Virus record (IMG/VR): IMGVR_UViG_3300042386_001406
Coordinates: 1 to 64,000 of that record
DNA from: a virus
Strand: one strand, 5' to 3'
Length of the DNA: 64,000 nt
Shown one piece after another: positions 41,356 to 51,131 of the stretch. Numbering within the stretch: position 1 is the first letter of the stretch; every line of letters begins with the position of its first letter. The notes beneath the pieces were generated by a model. That model was not told where the DNA came from and did not search any database. It saw only the letters and a program-made list of their open reading frames with translations. The position numbers and the translations under genes are program-made.

Positions 41356-41628
41356 ATGGCAAATTTAATACAAGGATATCAGTTAGACATACCATTTTAC
41401 CTGAGCGGAAGTTCAGGTACATTTTTATTTAGTGGGAGTTATGTTGAAATTAATTCTATAACTTCTAGTACTGATTTCTTTATTATTAAAGATAATGGAC
41501 AACAAGTATTTAAAGTTAACAAACAGGGTGTTGTTGAATTTAAAGAGATTTTAAACACACCAACAGTTGTAACTGGAGGTTTATTTTATAGTGCCTCAGA
41601 TGAATGGTTTTTATATCATAGACAATAA
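41356..41628 (+). CDS. small structural protein with fibre-module-like segment
   Basis: A 90-residue protein. The segment ITSSTDFFIIKDNGQQVFKV resembles the repeating beta elements of the long fibre at 43432 (ITSSTDYVTG), which suggests a small tail or fibre-base protein. No other domain. It follows its neighbour by 5 bases. Function unknown. Confidence 0.45.
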   Translation: MANLIQGYQLDIPFYLSGSSGTFLFSGSYVEINSITSSTDFFIIKDNGQQVFKVNKQGVVEFKEILNTPTVVTGGLFYSASDEWFLYHRQ

Positions 41629-41634
41629 TTAATA

Positions 41635-42054
41635 ATGGGTACTTTTTTAAAAATAGCGCCCCAATACAGTAATGTTACCTTTAACTCTGTAGAAGCAAGT
41701 ACAATTATCTCTGCTACTTCAGCTTCATTTTCTTCAGCATCAGGTTACTTTACAGGTACATTTAGTGGATCATTTATTGGTTTACCTACTAGTAGTAATT
41801 TAACACCATTTAGTGTCACCGCCTCTAAAGGTTATTTAACATATACTAATACATCAACTTTAACAATAGTTAACACTGGGTCTACAGACAATATATTATC
41901 TATACAAAACTCAACAGGAAGTGCGTTTACTATTAATAATCAAGGAGTAGCTATTATGAAAGTATGTACAGGCTCAGCACCTACTCCAGTATTAGGTGGT
42001 ATTTACTTTGATTCTTACGATATGTATATTGGAATAGAGGACATAGCTCCTTAA
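41635..42054 (+). CDS. structural protein with fibre-like beta repeats
   Basis: A 139-residue protein. After MGTFLKIAPQYSNVTFNSVE come Ser/Thr-rich strands (SATSASFSSASGYFTGTFSG) like those of the fibres downstream, then a terminal element (STGSAFTINNQGVAIMKVC) related to the FKVNKQGVVEFKE element of the previous protein. These small proteins may be short fibre or attachment subunits. No enzyme motif. Confidence 0.45.
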   Translation: MGTFLKIAPQYSNVTFNSVEASTIISATSASFSSASGYFTGTFSGSFIGLPTSSNLTPFSVTASKGYLTYTNTSTLTIVNTGSTDNILSIQNSTGSAFTINNQGVAIMKVCTGSAPTPVLGGIYFDSYDMYIGIEDIAP

Positions 42055-42073
42055 AATTAAAATATAAAACGCC

Positions 42074-43051
42074 ATGGCAGGTTGGAAAAAAATAATAGTA
42101 TCAGGTAGTAACGCGATACTTAATCAATTAAATGTTGGAACTAATCAACAAATTAGTACCTCTCCATCAACTACATTTTTAAGTGGTTCATTTAGTGGAT
42201 CATTTAGTGGTGTTTTTAGTGGTTCTACCAACTTACCTGACTTAACTCAAGGTACTGGCATTGTGCCATTTATATATGATGGTAATACTACAGCTACAGT
42301 AGCTGTTAGTGGTGCCTCTAGTTTAAATACTAATGCTATTACAAAGTGGACTGGTGATGCATTTGCTAATTCAAGTTTAACAGATAATGGTACTGTAATA
42401 TCTGGTTCTACTTCAATTGTATTAACCGGCGCTAATTCAAGTTTAACTGGTTCATTTAGTGGATCATTCAAAGGTGATGGTTCAGGATTAACTGGCTTAG
42501 CAACAACTTTAACTATAACTGGTTCAAACGGTTCAAGCGGCTCAGTTAGCTTAGTAACTCAAGGTTTAACAATTACAGGTACAGCTAATGAAATTGAAAC
42601 TTCAGTTTCTAACCAAACTGTAACTATTGGATTACCTAATGATATTATTGTTTCAAATGATTTAACTGTATTAGGTGACTTAACAGTTGCTGGTACAGCT
42701 AGTTTTAATAACCAAACATCACTTTTAATAGCTGATAGATTTGCTTTATTAGCTTCTGGTTCTAACACATTAACAGATGGTGGTTTAATTATAAGTTCAG
42801 GTCCAGGATTATCAGGTTCAGCTTGGTATTTAGAATCAACTTCAACTGGTGATTACGGAAGATGGGCTGTAGCTCCAAATGTTAATGCTGGTGAATCATC
42901 AGTAACAGCTGATGAATATGCTGTAACAGCTAAATTATCAGCTACTTCAGCTCCATCAGATGGTACACCTCCAACATGGGGTGGATCAACAAATGGTAAA
43001 GGTAATATCTGGATTAAAGAAGATACAGGTGATATTTATATATGGGCTTAA
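42074..43051 (+). CDS. tail-fibre or fibre-base protein with shared WKK anchor
   Basis: A 325-residue protein. The N-terminus MAGWKKIIVSGSNAILNQLN matches the first 20 residues of the 1458-residue fibre at 43432 (MPNWKKVIVSGSNATLNSVN), so both probably attach to the same site. The body has repeated GSFSGSFSG and LTGSFSGSFKGDG strands, and the C-terminal domain ends NGKGNIWIKEDTGDIYIWA. Shorter than a fibre, it could be a base or a short fibre. The next small gene begins inside its end. Confidence 0.55.
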   Translation: MAGWKKIIVSGSNAILNQLNVGTNQQISTSPSTTFLSGSFSGSFSGVFSGSTNLPDLTQGTGIVPFIYDGNTTATVAVSGASSLNTNAITKWTGDAFANSSLTDNGTVISGSTSIVLTGANSSLTGSFSGSFKGDGSGLTGLATTLTITGSNGSSGSVSLVTQGLTITGTANEIETSVSNQTVTIGLPNDIIVSNDLTVLGDLTVAGTASFNNQTSLLIADRFALLASGSNTLTDGGLIISSGPGLSGSAWYLESTSTGDYGRWAVAPNVNAGESSVTADEYAVTAKLSATSAPSDGTPPTWGGSTNGKGNIWIKEDTGDIYIWA

Positions 43052-43329
43052 TAAATAAAATTACAAATACAGTTATGGGATTTAAGTTTAATAAGGTTTC
43101 AATTAAAGGTGAAACAGATAATAAAGAAAATATAGCAGAAGAGACAATTAAGTCTCAACCTGAAGTGGTTCAACAAGCATTGTTTGAACCACCATCTGTT
43201 CATTTAACTAAAGCTGAAGTTGAGACATTACTAATCATGGTTCGCCAAGCTTCATTTAAAGGTGAACATGTACAATTAGTATATGATCTTGTTTCAAAAC
43301 TTCAAAAATACTATACTCAGTTACCTTAA
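43042..43329 (+). CDS. small conserved phage protein
   Basis: A 95-residue protein, or 84 residues if the ATG at 43075 (MGFKFNKVSIKG) is used. I keep 43042 because it lies just after a box-like ATATTTATA at 43031-43039 within the previous gene, but the choice is open. The C-terminal half (HLTKAEVETLLIMVRQASFK, then GEHVQLVYDLVSKLQKYY) is a small helical module that I remember from many T4-like phages. Function unknown. Confidence 0.55.
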   Translation: MGLINKITNTVMGFKFNKVSIKGETDNKENIAEETIKSQPEVVQQALFEPPSVHLTKAEVETLLIMVRQASFKGEHVQLVYDLVSKLQKYYTQLP

Positions 43330-43335
43330 TTTTTT

Positions 43336-43345
43336 CATATTTATT
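43336..43345 (+). promoter_or_regulatory. ATATTTAT box upstream of the long fibre
   Basis: Reads CATATTTATT, 86 nt before the ATG at 43432. The leader contains an 8-bp hairpin at 43378-43400 (ATATACAC / GTGTATGT, one G-T pair). Confidence 0.5.
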
Positions 43346-43431
43346 ACAAATATACTGTTGGCCGAAAGGAAGTAGGCATATACACGGCATAAGTGTATGT
43401 ATCTAACCACAGTTAAAATTTGTAATATACT

Positions 43432-46400
43432 ATGCCAAATTGGAAAAAAGTCATTGTTAGTGGCTCAAATGCTACTTTAAACTCTGTAAATGTTACAACA
43501 AATGTTGTAGCTCAATCATTCACAGGCTCCTTACAAGGTACATCAAGTTGGGCTGTAAATGCTTTAACAGCATCTTATGCTGACAACTTCACAGTAGCAG
43601 GTACTTTAACAGCCCAAACAATTGTTGTCCAAACAATAACTTCCAGTACAGACTATGTTACTGGTTCAACCATATTTGGCTCTCAATTATCTAATACCCA
43701 TCAGTTTACAGGTAGTGTATCAATTACAGGTTCATTAACTGTTAATGGAGTAAGTAACTTAACAGCATCAAATGCTATAACAGCATCTTATGCTATAAAT
43801 GCTTTAACAGCATCATACGCTTTAACTGCTTCATTTTCTCAAAATGCTCAAACAGCATCTAATATTCAAGGTGGTGCTACTAACTATATACCTGTATTTA
43901 AAACACCTACCTCATTATCTAGTAGTGTAGTATATCAATCAGGATCTCACATTGGTATTAACATAACTAACTTTACAAGTGGTGACCCTGAAGCATTATA
44001 TGTTTTCCAAACACATCCTACATCATTCAATGTTATAACAGGTAAAGGTAACTCAAATAACTACTTACAACTTAACATACAAAATACTAACACTGGTACC
44101 ACTGCTTCTTCAGATATTGTAGCTACAGCAGACAACGGTACTGAAACTAGTAATTATATTGATATGGGTATCAATGGATCTAATTTCTCAGGTCCAATTG
44201 GTGATCCAAATGATGCTTATTTATATTCTGCAGGTAATCACTTACATATTGGTAATATAACACCTGGCCAACCATTACAATTCTTTGTTGGAGGTGATGA
44301 TACCAATTTAAATAGAAAATTACAATTAAACGATAATAACCAGCATAACATGACTGGTTCGTTAAATGTAAGTGGAAGCATTACAGCGTTTAGTTTTACA
44401 GGTTCACTACAAGGTACATCTAGTTGGGCTGAAAATGCTATAACAGCCTCTCACGCTGTAAATGCTTTAAGTGCCTCATATGCTTTAAACGCTACAAATG
44501 CTATAAGTGCATCATATGCTATAAGCGCCTCTCATGCTAACAACGCTACTAGTGCATCATATGCCTTAAATGCTACAAATGCCTCTACAGCATCATATGT
44601 TTTAAACGCAGTATCAGCATCATTTGCTACTACAGCTATAACTGCGTCATATGCTGATAATTTCACAGTAGCAGGTACATTAACTGCTCAAACTATTGTA
44701 GTTCAAACAATAACTTCATCTACTGATTATGTTACTGGTTCAACTATATTTGGTTCTTTACTCTCTAATACTCATCAGTTTACAGGATCTGTAAGTATAA
44801 CAGGTTCATTATCTGTAAATGGTTCAAATGTAATTCTTACTAACCAGACATCTTCAATGACTGTGTTAAGTAGTAGTTATGCTATTTCAGCATCATATGC
44901 TATAAATGCTGATTTCTTAGATGGACAAAATGGTTCAGCATTTGCAACTACTGGTTCAAATATCTTTATTGGTAATCAAACAGTAACTGGTAGTTTATTT
45001 ACTAATGGATCAAATACATTAGTTGGTTCTACTACATTAACTGGTAGTTTAAATATAACTGGATCTACTACTCAAACAGGTAATAATACTTTAATTGGTA
45101 ATACAACATTATCAGGTAGTATTATAATATCAGGATCTACTGGACCTGGTGCTGCAACAGCATCAGTACAAATATATGGTGATATTAGACAAACAGGTTA
45201 TCATAGATTTGATCCTGTAACTACAAATATAGATACTTCAATAACTGCATCTTATATTTTTGTAAGTGGATCTACAAACGACTTATATTTTTCTCAAAAT
45301 AGTGCTGGGTATAGTAACGTAACTCGTTTACGTTGGTTAGAAGGTAACTTATATACTGGTTTATTAAATGGAGGTTTAATTACAGCTGCTACAGGATCTA
45401 CTGTTTATCAAGTAAGTAGTGGTAGTGGTATTATTGTAAACTTAAATGCATCATTAAATGATAATCCGTACCCAACTATTCAGTATCTTAACTGGGGTAA
45501 TTTATCAGCTAGTATTGCTCCTTTAACAGCATCATATCAACAAGCTTTCGTTTCTATTGATTCAAGTGGTAATATTTACCAACAAGGAACACCTTATGCC
45601 GCAGGACAATTTGACACAGAAATTAACATAGGTGTTGTATTATTTCAAAACGGATCTACAATTAACGGTGTTAAAACACAGCCTACTGTAGCATACGGTT
45701 TTGAACAACAACAAAATATATTTAATAGAGCATTTGGACCTTTAAAATTATCAGGATATACTTTAGCACCAAGTGGCTCTTCAACAGGTAGTTTAATAGT
45801 AGCAAGCGGTACAGCTTACTCACCTGGTTCTAACTATCCTATAGATCCAAATAATCCATCCTACACTACTGATAGTGGAACTAATGTATCTAAAATCTTT
45901 AGATATAGACAATCAGGTTCTACTTGGGTATATGATACAAATGCCGGTTTAGGATATGGTGCAATAGACCCAACACAATACTCAGATAATGGTGTACTAA
46001 CAGCAGTACCAGGAACGGGTATTAATAGAGAATTTTCTATTCAAAGAGTATTTTATTTCCCTAACTCAGTTGCAAAAGCTATAGTCGTTTATTATGGTAA
46101 TGCTACATATGCAAGTCTAGTAGATGCAACATCAAATATTGCTTTTGAATCGTTTGTTGAAGCACCAAATACAGCAGCAAACGCAATCTATTTAGGAGCA
46201 ATTATTGTAAGAAATGACGCTAATTTTACAGTTACTGACTCATATGCTATTCAGGCAGGAGGTCTATTTAGATCAGTAGGAGGATCAGGAGGTGGAGGAT
46301 CAACAATAACTCAAACTCTATCCAGTTTATCTGATGTACTAATCTCAGGACCTACAAATGGTCAAGCATTAGTTTATGATACAACTGCTGCTAAATGGAG

Positions 46401-47808
46401 AAACTTATCATCTATTAGTGCTTCTATTTCAGGAAACGCTGCTACAGCAACAACAGCATCTTATGCTTTTACTGCCTCATTTGCTCAAAATGCTCAAACA
46501 GCATCATATGCTTTAACTGCTACAAGCGCCTCATATGCTTTAAATGCTCTAAGTGCTTCATATGCTTTAAATGCTACAACCGCCTCTCACGCTGTAAATA
46601 CATTAAGTGCATCATATGCCTTAACTGCTACAACATCATCCCACGCTATAAGTGCTTTAAGCGCATCATATGCCTTAACTGCTACAAGTGCATCATATGC
46701 AGCTACCGCCTCATCAGCAGATAACTTTACCGTTAGAGGTACTTTAACTGCTCAAACAATTGTAGTCCAAACTATTACATCATCTACTGACTTTGTAACT
46801 GGCTCTACACGCTTTGGAAGCTTATTATCAAACACTCACCAATTCACTGGTAGTGTTAGTATAACTGGAAGTTTAACTGCTATAGGAAATACTAATATTA
46901 CTGGTTCTTTAGGAGTAACTTCAACTGTATCAGCTTCACTTATATATCAGTCTCCAAACACAGGTAATGCTTTTACATCATTAGCAAGCAGTGGAAATAC
47001 TGCTTTAGTTACTATTTCTAGTACAGGAGCTACCATCAACATGGGTAGAGTAGGAGCAATAGGTTTACTTGCTAACTCTACTGATGGTGGTATTATAATG
47101 AATGATGGAGCATATCTTGGAGTATCATCAGGCACACTTAGAATTGGTAGTAACCTTGCTGCTAATAATGTTGTCATAGGTAATTTTGCTGGTTCAACAG
47201 CAACAATAAATGGTAATACTACTATAAGTGGTTCACTAACAGTATTCACAGGTAGCGCAGTTGAATTCCAAGTCACAAATACTGGTGTTAAAATAGGTAA
47301 TATAATTACCGATGTTCATACAGTAACAGGTTCATTAAATATCAGTGGAAGCGTAACCGCAACTAACTTTACAGGCAGTTTGTTTGGTACTGCAAGTTGG
47401 GCTAATAATGCTACTACAGCATCATACGTTTTAAATGCTGTAAGTGCATCGTTTGCATCTACTGCCTCAACAGCGAATAATGGGTTTACTATTGGTATCA
47501 CACAAACATACACCAATACAGTAGCATCATCAGTAGTAGGTTCAAATAATGTATTTACTCAAACAACAGGTTCTTACACATCCGCTTTCTACAAATACAC
47601 TGTGTCAAATGGTGCTAATGCTAGATCAGGTGAAGTAATAGCTGTATGGAATGGATCTTCAGCTCAATATACTGATTATTCAACATTAGATATTGGATCA
47701 ACATCAGGTGTTACACCATCAGTTTCTGTGGTTGGCTCAGATATTTTATTTAACATTACTACAGGTACATCAGGATGGAGATTAAAATCAACAGTAACTT
47801 ATTTATAA
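43432..47808 (+). CDS. long repeat fibre (ASYA-repeat tail fibre)
   Basis: A 1458-residue protein. The N-terminal anchor WKKVIVSGSNATLN is shared with the protein at 42074. Then come arrays of short Ala/Ser/Tyr repeats (SASYALNATSASYAL-like) in three clusters, each followed by a module with LTAQTIVVQTITSSTDYVTG and [17 protein letters not shown]. These modules also occur in the collagen fibre at 53983. Between them lie unique beta domains (a region with QRVFYFPNSVAKAIVVYYGN and one ending NGFTIGITQTYTNTVASS). The repeats probably form a trimeric beta-helical or coiled shaft. No S74-like chaperone is seen at the end, and the small gene following may help folding. Confidence 0.75.
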   Translation: MPNWKKVIVSGSNATLNSVNVTTNVVAQSFTGSLQGTSSWAVNALTASYADNFTVAGTLTAQTIVVQTITSSTDYVTGSTIFGSQLSNTHQFTGSVSITGSLTVNGVSNLTASNAITASYAINALTASYALTASFSQNAQTASNIQGGATNYIPVFKTPTSLSSSVVYQSGSHIGINITNFTSGDPEALYVFQTHPTSFNVITGKGNSNNYLQLNIQNTNTGTTASSDIVATADNGTETSNYIDMGINGSNFSGPIGDPNDAYLYSAGNHLHIGNITPGQPLQFFVGGDDTNLNRKLQLNDNNQHNMTGSLNVSGSITAFSFTGSLQGTSSWAENAITASHAVNALSASYALNATNAISASYAISASHANNATSASYALNATNASTASYVLNAVSASFATTAITASYADNFTVAGTLTAQTIVVQTITSSTDYVTGSTIFGSLLSNTHQFTGSVSITGSLSVNGSNVILTNQTSSMTVLSSSYAISASYAINADFLDGQNGSAFATTGSNIFIGNQTVTGSLFTNGSNTLVGSTTLTGSLNITGSTTQTGNNTLIGNTTLSGSIIISGSTGPGAATASVQIYGDIRQTGYHRFDPVTTNIDTSITASYIFVSGSTNDLYFSQNSAGYSNVTRLRWLEGNLYTGLLNGGLITAATGSTVYQVSSGSGIIVNLNASLNDNPYPTIQYLNWGNLSASIAPLTASYQQAFVSIDSSGNIYQQGTPYAAGQFDTEINIGVVLFQNGSTINGVKTQPTVAYGFEQQQNIFNRAFGPLKLSGYTLAPSGSSTGSLIVASGTAYSPGSNYPIDPNNPSYTTDSGTNVSKIFRYRQSGSTWVYDTNAGLGYGAIDPTQYSDNGVLTAVPGTGINREFSIQRVFYFPNSVAKAIVVYYGNATYASLVDATSNIAFESFVEAPNTAANAIYLGAIIVRNDANFTVTDSYAIQAGGLFRSVGGSGGGGSTITQTLSSLSDVLISGPTNGQALVYDTTAAKWRNLSSISASISGNAATATTASYAFTASFAQNAQTASYALTATSASYALNALSASYALNATTASHAVNTLSASYALTATTSSHAISALSASYALTATSASYAATASSADNFTVRGTLTAQTIVVQTITSSTDFVTGSTRFGSLLSNTHQFTGSVSITGSLTAIGNTNITGSLGVTSTVSASLIYQSPNTGNAFTSLASSGNTALVTISSTGATINMGRVGAIGLLANSTDGGIIMNDGAYLGVSSGTLRIGSNLAANNVVIGNFAGSTATINGNTTISGSLTVFTGSAVEFQVTNTGVKIGNIITDVHTVTGSLNISGSVTATNFTGSLFGTASWANNATTASYVLNAVSASFASTASTANNGFTIGITQTYTNTVASSVVGSNNVFTQTTGSYTSAFYKYTVSNGANARSGEVIAVWNGSSAQYTDYSTLDIGSTSGVTPSVSVVGSDILFNITTGTSGWRLKSTVTYL
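43531..47470 (+). repeat. repeat array: ASYA units and three copies of the fibre module
   Basis: Repeats of GC-A-TCA-TAT-GCT type encode Ala-Ser-Tyr-Ala units at about 43550-43860, 44420-44660 and 46440-46720. Fibre modules with TCTAATACTCATCAGTTTAC-like sequence occur at about 43590-43740, 44650-44810 and 46730-46870. A fourth related copy lies at 54085-54235 in another gene. Confidence 0.75.
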
Positions 47809-47820
47809 AAATATTAAATT

Positions 47821-47994
47821 ATGTTTGAAGTACAAATGCAATTTATCCCAGGAAATGATATGATTTGGGTTGCTAGATTAAATCCAGATGATCCTATCTA
47901 TCAATATGATAATGAAGCTGAAACACAAGCTAAAGCTGATGAATTACAAGCTAATGATCCAACAGGTAGAAAATATAGAGTAGTAAAAATATAA
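47821..47994 (+). CDS. 57-aa protein downstream of the long fibre
   Basis: A short acidic protein starting MFEVQMQFIPGNDMIWVARL and ending RKYRVVKI. No signal or membrane segment. It is well placed: 12 bases after the fibre stop and 6 bases before the next gene. Its size and location fit a fibre-assembly helper, but there is no direct similarity to known chaperones. It is real rather than a shadow because it fills the only gap in this tightly packed strand. Confidence 0.5.
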   Translation: MFEVQMQFIPGNDMIWVARLNPDDPIYQYDNEAETQAKADELQANDPTGRKYRVVKI

Positions 47995-48000
47995 TTATTT

Positions 48001-48711
48001 ATGGGATTAAATTATGGACCAGTGTATACAAGTGTTTCCCAAATTAAGGGACCATCTGGATGGTACAATGTCCGAATAAATGGAGTTGTGGTTATTGTTT
48101 ATGTAAATCAAACTTATAGTGGAGGCGGATGGGTGATGGTATTAGCAAATAGTGCTAGTACTGGAGGAATGAATAATTTAACATACACTAACGCAGTGTC
48201 AGGAGTTAATTATAGATTAAGTGGAACAACAGTGACACCTGAGAGTCGTATAAATACTTCTTTAGCTAGCACTAATTGCTGGATTGGAGTAAGCTATTGG
48301 TTTGCTTTAGCAGGTAGATTAACATCAAATACTGTGACAGTATCTCAATTTGTATCTACTGTCAATGGTGATAGTATAGGTGGATCTAATACAAAACGAT
48401 ATAGATGGAGTTTTAATAGTTTTAACGCTACATATGGAATGGGAGGTGTAACAGCTATAAGTGATGAAACTGGAACTGGATCTCCTGGTTTTTATAGTTA
48501 TCATGCCGCTAATGGATTTTCATTAACAACTTATGATAATGATCAAGACGTTTATGGAGCTAACTGTTCTAATTTATATAATAATAATCCTTTCTGGTAT
48601 GGTGCTTGTTGGTCAGGAAACTATTTTGCAGGTGGAGGTTATGCTGATGCCCCTTATTGGGATGGTTCAGGAGGAGATTATCATAACTACGGAGCAGTAT
48701 ATATAAAATAA
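48001..48711 (+). CDS. fibrinogen-like domain adhesin
   Basis: A 236-residue protein. SGGGWVMVLANSAS near residue 40 and FSLTTYDNDQDVYGANCSNL, then FWYGACWSGN near the end, reproduce the main landmarks of the fibrinogen C-terminal (FReD) fold: the GGGW entry strand, the Asp-rich calcium loop, and the Trp-Tyr-x-x-Cys segment with its disulphide Cys. In animals and some bacteria this fold binds acetylated sugars. No signal peptide, as expected for a virion protein assembled in the cytoplasm. It is likely a receptor-binding tip protein. No FReD gene is usual in T4-like phages. Confidence 0.75.
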   Translation: MGLNYGPVYTSVSQIKGPSGWYNVRINGVVVIVYVNQTYSGGGWVMVLANSASTGGMNNLTYTNAVSGVNYRLSGTTVTPESRINTSLASTNCWIGVSYWFALAGRLTSNTVTVSQFVSTVNGDSIGGSNTKRYRWSFNSFNATYGMGGVTAISDETGTGSPGFYSYHAANGFSLTTYDNDQDVYGANCSNLYNNNPFWYGACWSGNYFAGGGYADAPYWDGSGGDYHNYGAVYIK

Positions 48712-48715
48712 AAAT

Positions 48716-48940
48716 ATGGGAAATTTATCATTACCACCAATGAAATTAATAATGTCTTTAAACCAAGATAATACTTGGAATAAGATTGTAACTTATATAT
48801 CTGATGGAAGTGTTGTGTCTGAAGAATTAAATTTATTTTTATCACCAGATGATATGAATAAAGAATATTTTGATACTTGGGAAACTCAAATGAAGTCTCT
48901 CCCTCTTTATAATATTGTTGAAGTAGAAAGATTTATATAA
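48716..48940 (+). CDS. small hypothetical protein in adhesin array
   Basis: A 74-residue acidic protein (MKLIMSLNQDNTWNKIVTYI, later YFDTWETQMKSLPLYNIVEV). No signal or membrane segment. It is 4 bases after the fibrinogen-like gene and 1 base before the first LamG gene, so it belongs to the adhesin operon. It could be an assembly helper. Function unknown. Confidence 0.5.
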   Translation: MGNLSLPPMKLIMSLNQDNTWNKIVTYISDGSVVSEELNLFLSPDDMNKEYFDTWETQMKSLPLYNIVEVERFI

Positions 48941-48941
48941 T

Positions 48942-49577
48942 ATGCCAATAGCATCAGGACCAAATATAACAACAGACGGATTAATACTAGTATGGGATGC
49001 AGCTGACAAAAACTCATACCCGGGATCAGGTACTACTATATACGATGTAAGTGGAAATGGATACCATGGAACTTTATATAATGGAGTAGGATATAGTACA
49101 GCAAATGGAGGTGTGTTAGTATTTGATGGTTCAAATGATTATGTGTTTGGTGGTCCTAATATGTCTTCAACTAATTACACTGTTATAGGAGCTGCTAAAT
49201 ACGTCTCTATAAGTGGTAGAGTAATAGCAGGAGCAAATAACTGGTTATTAGGACACTGGGCCGGTTACACAAACGATCATTACGCTGAAGGATGGGTTTA
49301 TTATAATCCTTCTATTTCAAATACAGCATGGGCAATATATACTGCTACAGGAAATATAGGTGCAGATAGCTATGGGTTTTATATGAACAATGTTTTATTA
49401 GCTCAAAATAATGGAGGTTCACAAGGACCTAATGGAATATCACTTGGTGCTGGAGGAGCTGGTGGATATGAATTTAGTAATGCACAAGTTAGTTTTATAT
49501 ATGTTTACAACCGTGTATTAACAACAGAAGAAATAACTCAAGTATATAATACACATAAAACACGTTACAATTTATAG
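48942..49577 (+). CDS. LamG/concanavalin A-like adhesin, paralogue 1
   Basis: A 211-residue lectin-like protein. It begins SGPNITTDGLILVWDAADKN, then SYPGSGTTIYDVSGNGYHG, the standard start of phage LamG-like jelly-roll proteins, followed by FDGSNDYV and ending with the helix TEEITQVYNTHKTRYNL. The fold binds polysaccharides or glycoproteins. It is the first of five related genes (this, 49582, 51491, 52209, 52941). Likely a receptor-binding or decoration protein. Confidence 0.75.
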   Translation: MPIASGPNITTDGLILVWDAADKNSYPGSGTTIYDVSGNGYHGTLYNGVGYSTANGGVLVFDGSNDYVFGGPNMSSTNYTVIGAAKYVSISGRVIAGANNWLLGHWAGYTNDHYAEGWVYYNPSISNTAWAIYTATGNIGADSYGFYMNNVLLAQNNGGSQGPNGISLGAGGAGGYEFSNAQVSFIYVYNRVLTTEEITQVYNTHKTRYNL

Positions 49578-49581
49578 TAAT

Positions 49582-51120
49582 ATGGCAGTAGGAACAGGAT
49601 ATAGCAAAATAATAACAGATGGGTTAGTATATGCCCATGATGTATCTGATGTTTTAAACTCATACATAGGAGAACCTACTACAAATCTTATACCAGATGC
49701 CCCTAACAATGGTCAATTTACATTATCTAATAGTTGGGCTACTTATAACACAAACCAATATTGTGGAAATAATGGATGTGGAACATATTGGGCTATACCT
49801 GCTATTGCTAGTGTGTCAAACAATATTGTTACAACAGTAAGTGCTCACCAAATTAGAACATATGATGTTATTCAACCAAACGCTACAGGTGGTGGTGTAA
49901 ATGCAGGCCAAAACTATTTTGCAAAGAAAATATCTGACACACAATTTTCTCTTCATGAATATAATGGATCACAAGATGGATCTCAAGGATATATAAATTC
50001 AGCTACATTGTTGCCTAAAGTATGGGACAGCATAGGATATGATCAAAGAGTATCAGTTAATGCTTCCAGTTTCCCTACAGGATGGTGGGGTTATCCTCAC
50101 TTACCAAATTCAGGTTTGGTTAAAGAAGTAGTATCAGGAGGTGGAAGAAGACCAGGAACAAACTGTATGAGATTTAATGTATGGAGAGGAGATGGAGTAG
50201 CAGATGGTATGGCTTATGGAGTTTATACCCCAGTAACAGCCGGAGATATTATTACTGTTTCCTTCTACGCAAGAGCTGCTACGCCAACGGCTGTTGGTAA
50301 AGGAGGATATTATTCAACATATTTTGGAGGATATGGATCTGGTGGCGGATCATGGGTTACTGGAGCTTATGGAGAATGGGTAAGAAATGTATTTACTTGG
50401 ACAGCATCAGTGACATTTAGTTTTTATTCATATTTCTTCCCAGATGGATCTGGAGATCGATACTCTATGGATATAGCAGATTTACAAGTTGAAGTAAATA
50501 AAGGACATGCTACTCCATTTACAACAGGAACTAGATCTAATACACAAGCATTATTAGACATATCAAGTAAAAATAATACTTTAACTTTAAATAATTTGTC
50601 TTATGATAGTAATGCTCAATTCTTTTTTGATGGAACTGATGATGATATAAGAACATTAGTGAGCAATTCAAAAACTAATGTAACTATGGAAGGAATAGTA
50701 TATGTTAATTTAGGTACAATAGGAACTTTTTTAAGTAATGGAGATGATCCTGGAGGATATTGTATAGGAATAGGACAATATTTTGGTAGTACTGATAATC
50801 AAATAGTAGCATTATTTGGTTATGTCAGATGGATTTTAACAGGAGTTTATTACCAATATACAGGTTATCATCATATAGTGATGACTCTAGATAGTACTTC
50901 AACTCCTTCAATATACATTAATGGAAATCTTATAGGAACATACCCTGGTTCAGCACCTAATAATATATCAGCAGGTACAGGTTTTTGTTTAGGTTCACAA
51001 TGGGGTATTAGATATGCTAATACAAGAATACCTGTGGCAAAATTTTATGATAGTGCTCTAACAGCAGCAGAAATACGTGACAACTACTCTCACTACAAAA
51101 CTCGCTTTAATCTACCATAA
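49582..51120 (+). CDS. LamG-like adhesin with extra N-terminal domain, paralogue 2
   Basis: A 512-residue protein, twice the length of its paralogues. It starts ITDGLVYAHDVSDVLNSYIG (variant of the shared start), then has a long extra beta domain (about residues 35-320; VNASSFPTGWWGYPHLPNSG, later TVSFYARAATPTAVGKGGYY, a carbohydrate-binding-module-like pattern). A typical LamG domain lies at about 325-512, ending LTAAEIRDNYSHYKTRFNL. Two different sugar-binding folds in one chain suggest bivalent recognition. The TAA overlaps an ATATTTAT box. Confidence 0.7.
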   Translation: MAVGTGYSKIITDGLVYAHDVSDVLNSYIGEPTTNLIPDAPNNGQFTLSNSWATYNTNQYCGNNGCGTYWAIPAIASVSNNIVTTVSAHQIRTYDVIQPNATGGGVNAGQNYFAKKISDTQFSLHEYNGSQDGSQGYINSATLLPKVWDSIGYDQRVSVNASSFPTGWWGYPHLPNSGLVKEVVSGGGRRPGTNCMRFNVWRGDGVADGMAYGVYTPVTAGDIITVSFYARAATPTAVGKGGYYSTYFGGYGSGGGSWVTGAYGEWVRNVFTWTASVTFSFYSYFFPDGSGDRYSMDIADLQVEVNKGHATPFTTGTRSNTQALLDISSKNNTLTLNNLSYDSNAQFFFDGTDDDIRTLVSNSKTNVTMEGIVYVNLGTIGTFLSNGDDPGGYCIGIGQYFGSTDNQIVALFGYVRWILTGVYYQYTGYHHIVMTLDSTSTPSIYINGNLIGTYPGSAPNNISAGTGFCLGSQWGIRYANTRIPVAKFYDSALTAAEIRDNYSHYKTRFNLP

Positions 51121-51128
51121 TATTTATT
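51119..51128 (+). promoter_or_regulatory. ATATTTAT box 3 nt before the 115-aa gene
   Basis: Reads AATATTTATT, overlapping the previous TAA; 3 nt before the ATG at 51132. Same extreme spacing as at 31665 and 60257. Confidence 0.35.
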
Positions 51129-51131
51129 TAC

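Noticed and set aside
43346-43431. tRNA or small RNA in the leader of the long fibre
   Set aside because: Only a short 8-bp hairpin is present; no cloverleaf, and no tRNA elsewhere in the short gaps of the window.
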